Notes: generated by a model not told the origin, from the letters alone. DNA of 31,455 nt from Treponema sp. UBA1233 (GCA_002309305.1 DBWR01000029.1:1-31455), one strand, 5' to 3'. Shown: positions 8,634 to 17,213, numbered from the stretch's first letter. Numbers and translations: made by a program.

Positions 8634-10547
8634 TCAGTGGGATCTGTTGTAGATTTTGCAGAACTGGATGAAGTCATGCTTTGGAAGCGGCTTTGAGAAA
8701 TAGAATCCCTGAAGATAGTCCGCTCCCATTTGAGTCATGAGGTCCTTTTGTGCTTTTGTTTCGACCCCTTCGACTAAAATCTTTTTATTCAGTTCCTTGA
8801 TCATCCGCACGGTGTTTTGCAGGATGATGAGGGCAGATTCAGATTTTTCGGCTTCCCACAGAATTGATTTGTCAATCTTGATTATGTCAAAGTCCATGTT
8901 GAAGATGTAGGATGCGTTGGAATAACCGGTACCATAATCATCAAGAGAAAATACGAATCCTGAATTGTGCAGGTCACGTATAGTCTGAAGGAAAGTTTCG
9001 TGGCTGTTGATGGCGGCGCTTTCTGTAATCTCCAGATTGATTGATTTTGGAGACAGGTTGTAGTGGTTCAGCGTATTCATGAAAATCTGCGGCAGTTTCT
9101 TGTTGTTGCACTGCACTGTGGAAAGGTTTACTTCGAGGAAGTCGATTCCTATGCCGCCAAGCTGTTCAATTGAGAACATTTTGCATGCCTCTTCAAATAC
9201 AAACTGTCCAATTGCAATGATTGAGCCGCTTTTTTCCGCAATGGGGATGAATTCGTCAGGAGAAATAAATCCCATTTCTTCGTCATGAAGTCGTATAAGG
9301 GCTTCTGCACTGTGGATTTTGTTTGTGTGGGCGTCCCAGATCGGCTGGTAATAAACTTGAAAGAGGTTGTTGTTCAGGGCGTAGGAAATCGAGTTTTGAA
9401 TAGCCTTTACCCTCTGCATGAAAGAAAGCTGCTCGCGCTTGATGATGGAAACCCTTGTGTTTTGCTTTATGCCGGTTGCATCAACTATGGTAATGATGTT
9501 TTCCAGGGAGTTTACGTCGGCGGGAACATCAATGTCGCATATTTGTGTTTCAAGGCTAAGGATTATGTCCTTGTGCAGCCAGTCGGTAGAAAAGCGGTTG
9601 GTAAGATATGTGATGACCTGGTCAACTTTTCTGAGCTTTGAAGCGTACAGTATGATGGCAAAGTTACCGTTGTTGCAGTCATAAACGCAGTCTTCGCTTG
9701 TGATGAGTGTCAGCCATTGGGCGATGGAGCGGAGTATTTCCTGCATGTATGAGTAGCCAAGAGTTGACATGTAGTATTCTTCATTCAGAATCTTGATGAT
9801 GATGAGTTTGTAGGAGATCTTGTTTTTAAGAAAGCTGATGTTGTCCAGCAAAAACATGCTTCGGTTGTATACGCCGGTTGTGGGGCTGTATATTTCGCTT
9901 GGGTTGTCTACGGTAATCAATATGCAAAGGGTCATTGTAATCTGAATGAAACATTCAATTAAAAGGTAGGGGAACAGGAATTGAATTACCGTTGAAAGGA
10001 GGATTATCAGGGTAAAGGCAATCAGAACAATCAGACGGCTTAATGTAAGGGTAAACCGATATCGTAAAATCAATACCAGACAGGTTACCAGATGAATGAA
10101 TGCCAGAAGGTACATCGGAATGATGAGGGGTCCTTTGGTGTAGTTGAGGTTCTGGTCGATGGTAAAGACAAGGTGAGTAAATGGGTTTGTAAGCTGCAGG
10201 ATCAAAAGAATCAAATAGGGAATGAAAAGCAGCGGAATGATTTTGCTTCGTCTCTTGATGACGCCCGTCAAATCCAGTATGTAAATCGTAAAAAGAACGG
10301 GTAAAAAAGTATGGGAAATAAAATAAAGCAGATTGAAGATGTTGGAAATTACATGCAGGTTTGTGAGGTTGTAGTTGATTGTATAAGCACCCACCAGATC
10401 GGATATCGTCGTGACAAGTTGTGTAATTATAAGAAAAAGGAAGGTCCTGTTCTGCCTCTTGCGCCTGTCCTTCTTGTAAAGGAAAATGAACAGAGTGGTA
10501 AAAGAGATGAATAAAGCACTGATGTCAAAATAAAGGATATATTTCAC
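8634..10547 (-). CDS. Membrane c-di-GMP phosphodiesterase, degenerate GGDEF plus EAL domains
   Basis: 637 aa. Residues 1-213 form about seven hydrophobic segments resembling a 7TM receptor-type sensor. A diguanylate cyclase-like domain (about 215-375) begins with SPTTGVYNRSMF, but the GGDEF site is NNGNF (292-296), so synthase activity is unlikely. The EAL domain (about 385-637) keeps the catalytic set: E415-A-L, Asn474, Glu506, Asp536-Asp537 (DDYGTGYS), Lys557, the EGVET loop (593-597) and Gln613. It should therefore hydrolyse c-di-GMP to pGpG at the membrane, with the degenerate domain perhaps binding GTP allosterically. The start is GTG; the frame offers no earlier start codon. There is no Shine-Dalgarno, and a promoter ends 8 nt upstream. 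It lies 62 nt downstream of the TPM gene. Confidence 0.93.
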   Translation of the reverse strand: MKYILYFDISALFISFTTLFIFLYKKDRRKRQNRTFLFLIITQLVTTISDLVGAYTINYNLTNLHVISNIFNLLYFISHTFLPVLFTIYILDLTGVIKRRSKIIPLLFIPYLILLILQLTNPFTHLVFTIDQNLNYTKGPLIIPMYLLAFIHLVTCLVLILRYRFTLTLSRLIVLIAFTLIILLSTVIQFLFPYLLIECFIQITMTLCILITVDNPSEIYSPTTGVYNRSMFLLDNISFLKNKISYKLIIIKILNEEYYMSTLGYSYMQEILRSIAQWLTLITSEDCVYDCNNGNFAIILYASKLRKVDQVITYLTNRFSTDWLHKDIILSLETQICDIDVPADVNSLENIITIVDATGIKQNTRVSIIKREQLSFMQRVKAIQNSISYALNNNLFQVYYQPIWDAHTNKIHSAEALIRLHDEEMGFISPDEFIPIAEKSGSIIAIGQFVFEEACKMFSIEQLGGIGIDFLEVNLSTVQCNNKKLPQIFMNTLNHYNLSPKSINLEITESAAINSHETFLQTIRDLHNSGFVFSLDDYGTGYSNASYIFNMDFDIIKIDKSILWEAEKSESALIILQNTVRMIKELNKKILVEGVETKAQKDLMTQMGADYLQGFYFSKPLPKHDFIQFCKIYNRSH

Positions 10548-10554
10548 AAAAAAA

Positions 10555-10583
10555 AGTATATCACATTATTTCCAAAATCTCAA
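10555..10583 (-). promoter_or_regulatory. Promoter of the EAL gene, predicted leaderless start
   Basis: Reading the minus strand: TTGAGA (10583-10578), 17-nt spacer, TATACT (10560-10555), then seven T and the GTG start at 10547. Transcription should begin at or beside the start codon, which fits the absence of a ribosome-binding site. Confidence 0.6.
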
Positions 10584-10609
10584 TTATAAATTGCCGATTA
10601 TGAAACAAT

Positions 10610-11314
10610 CTATACCCACGCTTCCCTGTCCAGAATTACAAGTCCGTCGGGCAGCTGGTTTTCGTTTGGGGATTCTACCGGGAAATTTTGGGCAAGGAGG
10701 GTTCCGCAGCGGTTAATGGCACCCAGAAGTGCTTCCTTTACATTTCCTCTGGTAAGTTCATCTGTCATTTCGTCTGCAACAATGTTCCACAAATCCTGAG
10801 ACACCTTCGAATTGATGCCCACATCGGCCAGAATGCGGATTTCACGTTCAAAATATGAGACAAAAATAAGTATGCCGGTCTGACCACGGGTTTTGTATAC
10901 TCCACTCTGTACAAAATAGCGGAGGGCACGGTTGTTTACGGCTGTTCTCTTTGCGGCAGAGGGGATGAAACGTCTTTTTACGGCTGATATGTTGTACAAA
11001 AGATAAAGTATGGCGGCGGCAGCAACTCCGGTTGAAACGTAGAAGGTCGGAAGTACCCATGTACGTTCAGGCCATGAAATCAGGTCGATGAAAGAAGAGA
11101 TTTGGTTAGTAAAGGGAATAAGGCAGCCGATGACAACAAGGGAGGCAAAAAGGGCCGTAAGAAGTTCCCAAAATGCATAGGAGGAGCTTTCTGGTGCTAT
11201 GGCAAGGGCTATTTCACCGGAAGTGTTTTTTTCCTGTTCGCAAACTGCATCCTTGATATCCTCAAAATCCTGTTCAGTGAATGCCAGTTTTTTTAATAGT
11301 TTCTTTTGTTTCAT
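10610..11314 (-). CDS. TPM-domain membrane protein (COG3762-like)
   Basis: 234 aa. An N-terminal segment (about 12-45, with TSGEIALAI) and a C-terminal segment (about 115-212, with QTGILIFVSYFEREIRILAD and a Gly-Ile) resemble the two parts of a TPM/DUF477 fold, interrupted by two transmembrane helices (about 50-68 and 88-108). This is the layout of the membrane TPM family of unknown function; related folds occur in photosystem-II repair proteins. No metal-site claim can be made. I place the start at the ATG at 11314, preceded by AAGGTGG; a TTG at 11326 would add four residues. It is upstream of the EAL gene on the same strand and may share transcription with it. Confidence 0.8.
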   Translation of the reverse strand: MKQKKLLKKLAFTEQDFEDIKDAVCEQEKNTSGEIALAIAPESSSYAFWELLTALFASLVVIGCLIPFTNQISSFIDLISWPERTWVLPTFYVSTGVAAAAILYLLYNISAVKRRFIPSAAKRTAVNNRALRYFVQSGVYKTRGQTGILIFVSYFEREIRILADVGINSKVSQDLWNIVADEMTDELTRGNVKEALLGAINRCGTLLAQNFPVESPNENQLPDGLVILDREAWV

Positions 11315-11368
11315 GTCCACCTTCAATCGGCCGGTTCGCTATGACGGTCGCAATGTGCTTATAGTGAA

Positions 11369-11398
11369 AAGATACTAATAAAAAAGCGTAATAGTCAA
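11369..11398 (-). promoter_or_regulatory. Promoter of the TPM gene
   Basis: Minus strand TTGACT (11398-11393), 18-nt spacer, TATCTT (11374-11369). Predicted start near 11362 gives a leader of about 48 nt. It lies in the divergent gap shared with the phosphofructokinase gene. Confidence 0.6.
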
Positions 11399-11428
11399 TG
11401 TTTTCCAACAATTTTTTTCTATAATCTA

Positions 11429-11457
11429 TTGAATATTTTGCCATTCTAGGGTATTCT
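11429..11457 (+). promoter_or_regulatory. Candidate promoter of the phosphofructokinase gene
   Basis: TTGAAT (11429-11434), 17-nt spacer, TATTCT (11452-11457). Predicted start near 11464 lies downstream of the ATG at 11461, which supports translation starting at 11509 instead. A TATAAT at 11420-11425 is an alternative -10 box without a good -35. Confidence 0.5.
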
Positions 11458-11508
11458 ACAATGAAAATTAAATTTTTTCACTTAAATATATTTTTTTTGA
11501 GGGTTTTT

Positions 11509-12924
11509 ATGGCTCAAATTACATATGATTTCACAGTTGATAATTTGGGAGAATGCACGGTTCCTTCTCCAATCGAACTTTCCCGCGAGCATGGACATTT
11601 CAGGGCGCTGTATGTAAAGGATACTTCTTTTGTACGCTATCATGTCAATGTTTTTGCAGACAACAAGGCTGATGCAAATGACCGCACTAACTTGATGGAA
11701 AAGGCCGGTCCCCGCGAAAAGATTTACTTTAACCCGGAACATGTTACAGCCGGAATCTGTACTTGTGGAGGCTTGTGCCCTGGCTTGAACGATGTAATTC
11801 GTGCCGTTGTACGCTGCCTGTGGAATCGTTATGGAGTACGCAGAATAAAGGGCATTCAGTTTGGATACAACGGCTTCTTCCAGGATGAAGGATTTGAAGT
11901 CCTTGACCTTAACCCGGATATCGTAGACACAATTCATAAAATCGGAGGTTCTTATCTTGGAACTTCACGCGGTGGCGGAGACAGGGTAGGCGAAATCGTT
12001 GACTCAATCGAACGCATGGGAATCAACGTCATGTTCATTATCGGCGGTGACGGAACCCAGCGTGGTGCCCTGGACATCGCAAACGAAATTGAACGCCGCG
12101 GACTCAAGATTGCAGTTGTCGGAATTCCAAAGACCGTAGACAACGACCTTCAGTTCATGGACCGCTCCTTTGGATTTGAGACAGCCGTACAAAAGGCAAC
12201 ACATGCAGTCAATTCATGCCATATGGAGGCAAAGTCACAGATAAACGGAATCGGACTCCTTAAGCTTATGGGACGTGAATCCGGTTTCATCGCTACAGCA
12301 GCCGCCATAGCAAGCCACGAGACAAACTTCTGCCTTATTCCGGAAGTGCCGTTTGAAATGGACGGTCCCAACGGTTTCCTTGCACATCTTGAATCCCGCC
12401 TTGAACGCAGGGGTCATGCAGTAATCGTTGTTGCAGAAGGTGCCGGACAGGATCTTTTGGCTTCTACAAATCAGACGGATGCATCAGGCAACAAAAAGCT
12501 TGCAGACATAGGCATTTTCCTTAAGGACAGGATTAATGAATACTTTAAGGGAAAGAAAATACCGATTAACCTCAAGTACATCGACCCGAGCTATGAAGTC
12601 AGGGCTGCGGTAACAATCGCAAATGATTCAATCTACTGCGAGAGGCTTGGAAACAATGCGGTACATGCGGCAATGGCAGGAAAGACAAAGATTGTTGTCG
12701 GTCTTGTTCATGACAAATATGTTCACATTCCGATTTCTATGGCTACATTAAAGCGTAATATCGTGGATCCGGAAAGCTCACTCTGGCGCGATTGTCTTGA
12801 TGCAACCCTTCAGCCGGTCTTTATGGTGAACAACATCAATACGGTTACGGAAAAGCTTCGTGAGGCCTCACAGGATGCCGATGAAAAGGCAATGTCCCGC
12901 CTCAAGAAAGTTCTTGGCAAATAA
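11509..12924 (+). CDS. pfkA: 6-phosphofructokinase, plant/trypanosome-type (ATP-type nucleotide site)
   Basis: Phosphorylates fructose 6-phosphate at C1 in glycolysis; 471 aa, the long form rather than the 320-aa bacterial PfkA. Motifs: GICTCGGLCPGLNDVIRAV (82-100), IIGGDGTQRGA with Gly182, GIPKTVDND with Lys208 and catalytic Asp211, and MGRESG (254-259). In this superfamily Gly at the GGDG position favours ATP and Asp favours pyrophosphate, while Lys in PKT is common in PPi enzymes; the Gly/Lys combination is that of trypanosome ATP-PFK, so ATP is the likely donor. An ATG at 11461 would add 16 residues, but GAGGG (11499-11503) sits 5 nt before the 11509 ATG and the domain similarity does not extend further. 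Confidence 0.93.
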   Translation: MAQITYDFTVDNLGECTVPSPIELSREHGHFRALYVKDTSFVRYHVNVFADNKADANDRTNLMEKAGPREKIYFNPEHVTAGICTCGGLCPGLNDVIRAVVRCLWNRYGVRRIKGIQFGYNGFFQDEGFEVLDLNPDIVDTIHKIGGSYLGTSRGGGDRVGEIVDSIERMGINVMFIIGGDGTQRGALDIANEIERRGLKIAVVGIPKTVDNDLQFMDRSFGFETAVQKATHAVNSCHMEAKSQINGIGLLKLMGRESGFIATAAAIASHETNFCLIPEVPFEMDGPNGFLAHLESRLERRGHAVIVVAEGAGQDLLASTNQTDASGNKKLADIGIFLKDRINEYFKGKKIPINLKYIDPSYEVRAAVTIANDSIYCERLGNNAVHAAMAGKTKIVVGLVHDKYVHIPISMATLKRNIVDPESSLWRDCLDATLQPVFMVNNINTVTEKLREASQDADEKAMSRLKKVLGK

Positions 12925-12945
12925 ATGGTGCCATATAAAACAAGA

Positions 12946-12979
12946 GCCTGTCGGTGTTGAATCGGCAGGCTTTTTTTTT
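12946..12979 (+). terminator. Intrinsic terminator after the phosphofructokinase gene
   Basis: GCCTGTCG (12946-12953) pairs with CGGCAGGC (12963-12970, one G-U pair), followed by nine T. On the opposite strand the hairpin is followed by a T-rich but interrupted stretch, so it may also slow the convergent binding-protein transcript. Confidence 0.85.
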
Positions 12980-13005
12980 ATTGTCTCTTGAATATTCAGC
13001 TTGAA

Positions 13006-14580
13006 TCAGATTGAGTTGGGTATGCGTCTTCGGTTGCGCTTGATGTACATGTACCTGTATGGATGGATGTCCAGCGGATTTGTCTGCCAGCCACCGATAT
13101 TGTTAAGGTTGATGATGTTGAGGCTTACAGAATGGGAAATTGGAATTATCATTGAATCATCAAGCAAAAGCTGTTCTGCCCTGGACAGAATCTTGTAGCG
13201 GTCGCTGCTTGTGGTTTGTGCCGCTTCTGAAAGCATGGAATCGTATTCCTGGTTCTGGTAGTTTGCGACATTCAGGGTTGATTTTCCCCTAAAAAGCTCC
13301 AGGAATGCAAGGGGATCGGCATAGTCTCCAATCCATGAGTATATGAACAGGTCCGCATTCCAATAAGGTATGGACGGATTGTAGTCTTCTACTGATGTTG
13401 TCTGGGTAATCAGGTTGACTCCAAGGGGCTTCCACGCTTCCTTTAGTGTTTGGGCCCAGAACTGCATCAAGGGGGTGTCGCTGATTGCAAAGATGATTTC
13501 CAGTGTCTTGTTCTGAGGAATTCCCGCATTTTCACGGGCGTCCTGCATCATAAGCCTTGCATCTTCCTCGTCATAGTCCTTTAATCCTGCTACAGTGGGG
13601 TAGCCGGAAAGCGGATAGACCAAGGTGCTTGCCTGAATCGAGAACATGGATCTGAGCTTGTCGTACGGTATGGCTTCAAGAAGTGCATGGCGGAATTCAG
13701 GATTGTCCCAGATTCCCCCCCGTTTCTTAAAGAAAAGGTATGTGGTTCCAAAGTCTGCGTTTACGTGCACAGAATCGCTGTTCAGTATCTTGTTTGCATC
13801 CACGTCGCCGGTAATCCAGTCAACGACACCGATGTTGTATAGGTGTGTGTTTTCTTCCTCGCTGTCAGTCTGTACAATCGTGATTCCAGGAATGACAACC
13901 GTGGTGGCATCGTGATAGTACGGGTTCCTGACCATTTTGAGGACTCCGTTCCTAAAATACTTTAGCTTGAATGGGCCGCTGTATACATCCGGGTTCGGGC
14001 TGACTGCGGAAAATGAGTGGTGGCAGAGTATTGCTGGCAGGTGTTCGGTAGGTTCCTTAAGGTGAACGACAAGCGTTGTGTTGTCCCTTGCGCTGATCCT
14101 TACCTGATCTGCTGTGCCCTTTCCTGTACGGTATTCTTCGGCTCCTGAAATGCAGTCAAGGAGGGAGGCAAATGGAGCTTCCTCGGTTGCAAGAAGCTTG
14201 AGCCATGAGTCACGGATTGAATAGGCTGTAATTGGTTCACCGTCACTGAATTTTGCATCGGAGCGGAGTGTAAAAGTCCACCGTTTTTTGTCGCGTGAAA
14301 TTTTATATGATGAACACAGGGCATATTCCGGTTCAAGTGTGTTTGGGTTGTATGAAAAAAGTCCTTCGTAAAGTCCTGTCAGAATCTGAGCTTCTGAAGT
14401 GTAGTTTGCTGTCAGGGGATTAAGGTCGTAGTCGTGGGGGTAATCCAGGATAACGAGGTTCCTCTGGTCTTCCGGGAAAAAATCTGGCTTGCTGTAAACG
14501 TCTTCTGAGAATGCTGCAGTTGAGCAAAGGAAAAAAATCAGAGTAAAAAAAGAAAGTTTCAGTCGTAGGTTTAATCTCAT
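13006..14580 (-). CDS. Peptide-type ABC transporter solute-binding protein (family 5)
   Basis: 524 aa, periplasmic. The signal peptide is residues 1-25 (basic start, hydrophobic core, then AAFS before EDVYS). Cys19 lies inside the hydrophobic core without a proper lipobox, so a soluble rather than lipid-anchored protein is more likely. Family 5 features are clear: GLYEGLFSYNP, SYKISRDKKRWTFTLR, DAKFSDGEPITAYSIRDSW, HALLEAIPYDKLR and a late DLFIYSWIGDYADPLAFLELF block. Oligopeptides are the usual substrates, but the substrate cannot be read here. No permease or ATPase genes are next to it. Its ATG overlaps the stop of the 470-aa gene (ATGA), so translation is probably coupled. Confidence 0.9.
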   Translation of the reverse strand: MRLNLRLKLSFFTLIFFLCSTAAFSEDVYSKPDFFPEDQRNLVILDYPHDYDLNPLTANYTSEAQILTGLYEGLFSYNPNTLEPEYALCSSYKISRDKKRWTFTLRSDAKFSDGEPITAYSIRDSWLKLLATEEAPFASLLDCISGAEEYRTGKGTADQVRISARDNTTLVVHLKEPTEHLPAILCHHSFSAVSPNPDVYSGPFKLKYFRNGVLKMVRNPYYHDATTVVIPGITIVQTDSEEENTHLYNIGVVDWITGDVDANKILNSDSVHVNADFGTTYLFFKKRGGIWDNPEFRHALLEAIPYDKLRSMFSIQASTLVYPLSGYPTVAGLKDYDEEDARLMMQDARENAGIPQNKTLEIIFAISDTPLMQFWAQTLKEAWKPLGVNLITQTTSVEDYNPSIPYWNADLFIYSWIGDYADPLAFLELFRGKSTLNVANYQNQEYDSMLSEAAQTTSSDRYKILSRAEQLLLDDSMIIPISHSVSLNIINLNNIGGWQTNPLDIHPYRYMYIKRNRRRIPNSI

Positions 14581-15989
14581 TCAGTGATTCCCAATTTCAT
14601 CATCTGCTCTTTTTCTTCAAGCAGGGCCACGTATTCCGCGCGGTACTGGTTAACTTTGATGAGGATGTTCTTTACCATGGAAAGATCCATCTTCAGACCC
14701 TTTATCTTGCTGCGGTCCGATACAGGTGCGTTGGACTTGAAGAATTCATCCAGTGCCGACAGAACGATCTGCATCTGGTTGTTGTCCGTCATCTGCTTGT
14801 TCAGGAACTCAAGGCTCTTGGTATCTTCCTGTGCGTCCAGCCTCTGGAAAACCAGGCTCTGTTTGGAAGTTATGGCAGAATAGTATTTTATGCGCTTTGC
14901 AAGATTGTCGTGGAACTCCGTGTAGTTAAGCTTTTCCTTTTTGCTTTCTTTGGTTGTGGGGTCAATCAAAAGGACTTGGTATTCTTCCGGCTTTTCCGGC
15001 AGACCAAAAACCTTGCGCAAGAGGCGGGCCACTTTGTCACCGAATGACTTGCGTCCGCTCTGTATGATGTTGTGGTTTGTGGTAATCTTGTCAAGGATGA
15101 CGGAATACTGTTCGCTGCTTGATCCCAGAATCCTGAGGGCATCCATAAGTATGTCGTGGGAAGTTACCGTGTTCTTTTTCTGTTCGGTTTTGCCGCTGTC
15201 TTCGATTTTGAATTTGCCAAGGAGTTTGGCCTGAAGCTCAGCCTTGTTTGGGGATGTTTCCTCAGCTACAACTTCGTTTACAAGGTCGGTTGCAAATGGA
15301 CGTTTTGGCATGCATGACGGGAAGAGCCTCTTGATTTCTTCCAGCATCTGGGCTGAATTTGCCTTGGTCTTGTCAAAGTCCTTGTTCTGAAGGATTGTAC
15401 GGCGGATGTCGCATTTGTACAGTTCCCTGATGAAGTCGTTCAATTCCTGAAGGCCTGCAGTGATTATGTCCAGGGCTTCCTTGGTTTTGGAAAGGCTGTC
15501 GTTTATCATTGCTGTCTGCAGTGCAGGAGAATTGTTTTTTGCCTCTGAAATGCAGATGAAAAGGCTTCTTGAATTTATCTTTGGGGAATTGGGTGAAAGG
15601 TTGTTCCAGTTGAATACGGCATTCAACTCCAGCAGCTTGCGGATTTTTTCAGTGTTCAGCTGTTCTACCGTGAATTTCATGTAGTTGCAGATGTAGTCGA
15701 GCATGCTCTGGTAGTCGCTCAAACGGATGCCCAACTGAGTGGCACGCTCATTTTCGTTAAAGCCATGGTCGTCGGGCAGGACGATTGAAGATATCTTCTT
15801 GTCCTTTTTGTATGGGTCGGGGTTGATCAGGGATTTTTTGACAAGAACGTCGATGATTGTATTAACACAAGTCAAGTGAAGGCGGTAATTGTCCTGAACT
15901 TTTGGAAGAAGAACGGTATCAAACCATTCCCGCTTTTTTGCTACGGCTGTGAGTACAGTACTGCTAAAATCCTGATTATTTGAATCCAT
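14577..15989 (-). CDS. Unrecognised 470-aa cytoplasmic, mostly helical protein
   Basis: I recognise no family. There is no signal peptide or membrane segment. The protein is rich in Lys, Glu, Leu, Asn and Gln with long predicted helices, and it ends in a likely coiled coil (about 425-465, with EYVALLEEKEQMMKL). A Cys pair occurs in FIRELYKCDIRR and FPSCMPKRPF. The middle (about 225-265) is low in structure and rich in Glu, Lys and Thr. It has its own promoter (16025-16053) and a GGGG tract about 10 nt before the ATG. The stop overlaps the start of the binding-protein gene by 4 nt, so the two are made together, although one is cytoplasmic and the other exported. Confidence 0.85.
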   Translation of the reverse strand: MDSNNQDFSSTVLTAVAKKREWFDTVLLPKVQDNYRLHLTCVNTIIDVLVKKSLINPDPYKKDKKISSIVLPDDHGFNENERATQLGIRLSDYQSMLDYICNYMKFTVEQLNTEKIRKLLELNAVFNWNNLSPNSPKINSRSLFICISEAKNNSPALQTAMINDSLSKTKEALDIITAGLQELNDFIRELYKCDIRRTILQNKDFDKTKANSAQMLEEIKRLFPSCMPKRPFATDLVNEVVAEETSPNKAELQAKLLGKFKIEDSGKTEQKKNTVTSHDILMDALRILGSSSEQYSVILDKITTNHNIIQSGRKSFGDKVARLLRKVFGLPEKPEEYQVLLIDPTTKESKKEKLNYTEFHDNLAKRIKYYSAITSKQSLVFQRLDAQEDTKSLEFLNKQMTDNNQMQIVLSALDEFFKSNAPVSDRSKIKGLKMDLSMVKNILIKVNQYRAEYVALLEEKEQMMKLGITE

Positions 15990-16024
15990 TTTATAAAAAC
16001 CCCAATATAAATAAAATCGGTTAT

Positions 16025-16053
16025 ATTATGGCAGTTTTTTATTATTTTTTCAA
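16025..16053 (-). promoter_or_regulatory. Promoter of the 470-aa protein / binding-protein operon
   Basis: Minus strand TTGAAA (16053-16048), 17-nt spacer, CATAAT (16030-16025). Predicted start near 16018 gives a leader of about 29 nt. Confidence 0.65.
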
Positions 16054-16128
16054 GGTTCCGGGCATAATATGGAAAAAAGTCACTTCATTTTGTTAAATTT
16101 CAATTATAGACAATTATACCTGATGGAC

Positions 16129-16157
16129 TTTACAATTCTGCTTTTATATTCTAAAAT
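16129..16157 (+). promoter_or_regulatory. Promoter of the PilZ gene, predicted leaderless start
   Basis: TTTACA (16129-16134), 17-nt spacer, TAAAAT (16152-16157), then six bases and the ATG at 16164. Transcription would start at the ATG itself. No Shine-Dalgarno sequence lies upstream. TTGTTA (16090) with TTATAC (16114), 18-nt spacer, is an alternative giving a leader of about 40 nt. Confidence 0.5.
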
Positions 16158-16163
16158 ACTGCT

Positions 16164-17213
16164 ATGGCTATTATAACCGCTCAACAGCTGCAACATTATT
16201 ATGATTATTACCGCACTACTGAGATCATCTTTACAAGGGACATCATCAAGACCCTGTCCATGGATCCCAGGCAGATTTATGTAAAGTGCAGCGGAAACCA
16301 GTGGCCCTGCATCGTCAATTCGACTTCTTTCCAGTATGCAAAAATCATTGTCGGTACCAGGGGTGGGGCTTTTCAGGAACTTGCACAAAAGGACAATCCT
16401 GCCGCAAGCGTAAGGTTTTCATTCCATAAGGCAGACGGACAGCTCGTAAGCTTTTATGTGGCTGGAAAAGTCGTGTCCATCAGTTCGTACATGAACAGCA
16501 AGGATTTGGCTGTAGTATTGATTCAGTATACCCAAAGGCCGCCGGATGATTTCATCGAAATGATAGGCCACCTTATAGACGCAAACGAAAATGCCGTAAG
16601 ACGAAGGGAAGACCGCATCATAATCAATGCCGATTCATGCCGCAAACTGGGCATCCCGCGCGAAGAATGCGTGATTTCCATTCAAAATGTCCCAAGACGC
16701 TGTATTTTGCGCGATTTGTCTTTTGGTGGAGCCAAGGTCATTGTTCTGGGGCTTGCACAATTCCTTGTTGGAAAACAGATTCTGCTAAGTCTTGAATTTG
16801 ACAACCCGTACGAAACGATTCCCCTGACAGGTACCATAATCAAGGCGGTTCCGGTTGAAGGACGCAAGGACATCTTTGCCACAAGCATCAAGTTTGACGA
16901 AGCATCCCTTCCCCTTTCATACAAGGTGCACATAAACAACTATTTGTCTTCTTTGAGGAAGAACGAGCTTGAAAATCAGGCTAAACAGATAGAACTGGCA
17001 CAGCAGGCGGAGGCAGAGGCCCAGAGGATCAAGGAACAGCGTGCACAGGCGGTTCAAAACTCCAAGGCGGAGGAGGCGGCACGTCTGGCGGCGGAACAGA
17101 AGGCTCAAGCCCAGGCTCAGCAGATTCAGGCGGCGCAGGCAGCTCAAGTGCAGCAGGCTCAGGCTGTTAACCCTCAGGTCCCGCAGAATACCTATGACTT
17201 GCCGGAGCTCTAA
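16164..17213 (+). CDS. PilZ-domain c-di-GMP receptor with Gln/Ala-rich tail
   Basis: 349 aa, cytoplasmic. An N-terminal domain (about 1-140) of beta-rich, YcgR-N-like character precedes a PilZ domain (about 145-260) with both ligand motifs: RxxxR (Arg147 to Arg151) and DLSFGG (184-189). It should therefore bind c-di-GMP. Residues about 265-335 are a low-complexity Glu/Gln/Ala helix, probably a coiled coil, followed by a short Pro-containing tail. A PilZ protein of Treponema denticola (TDE0214, from memory) binds c-di-GMP and affects motility; this may be its counterpart. The next M (33) has no ribosome-binding site, so 16164 is kept. The TPR gene starts 12 nt downstream. Confidence 0.88.
   Translation: MAIITAQQLQHYYDYYRTTEIIFTRDIIKTLSMDPRQIYVKCSGNQWPCIVNSTSFQYAKIIVGTRGGAFQELAQKDNPAASVRFSFHKADGQLVSFYVAGKVVSISSYMNSKDLAVVLIQYTQRPPDDFIEMIGHLIDANENAVRRREDRIIINADSCRKLGIPREECVISIQNVPRRCILRDLSFGGAKVIVLGLAQFLVGKQILLSLEFDNPYETIPLTGTIIKAVPVEGRKDIFATSIKFDEASLPLSYKVHINNYLSSLRKNELENQAKQIELAQQAEAEAQRIKEQRAQAVQNSKAEEAARLAAEQKAQAQAQQIQAAQAAQVQQAQAVNPQVPQNTYDLPEL

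Noticed and set aside
11461..11508. 16-residue N-terminal extension of the phosphofructokinase
   Set aside because: AT-rich, Phe-rich, unlike the family; the predicted transcription start falls inside it, and GAGGG directs the 11509 ATG.
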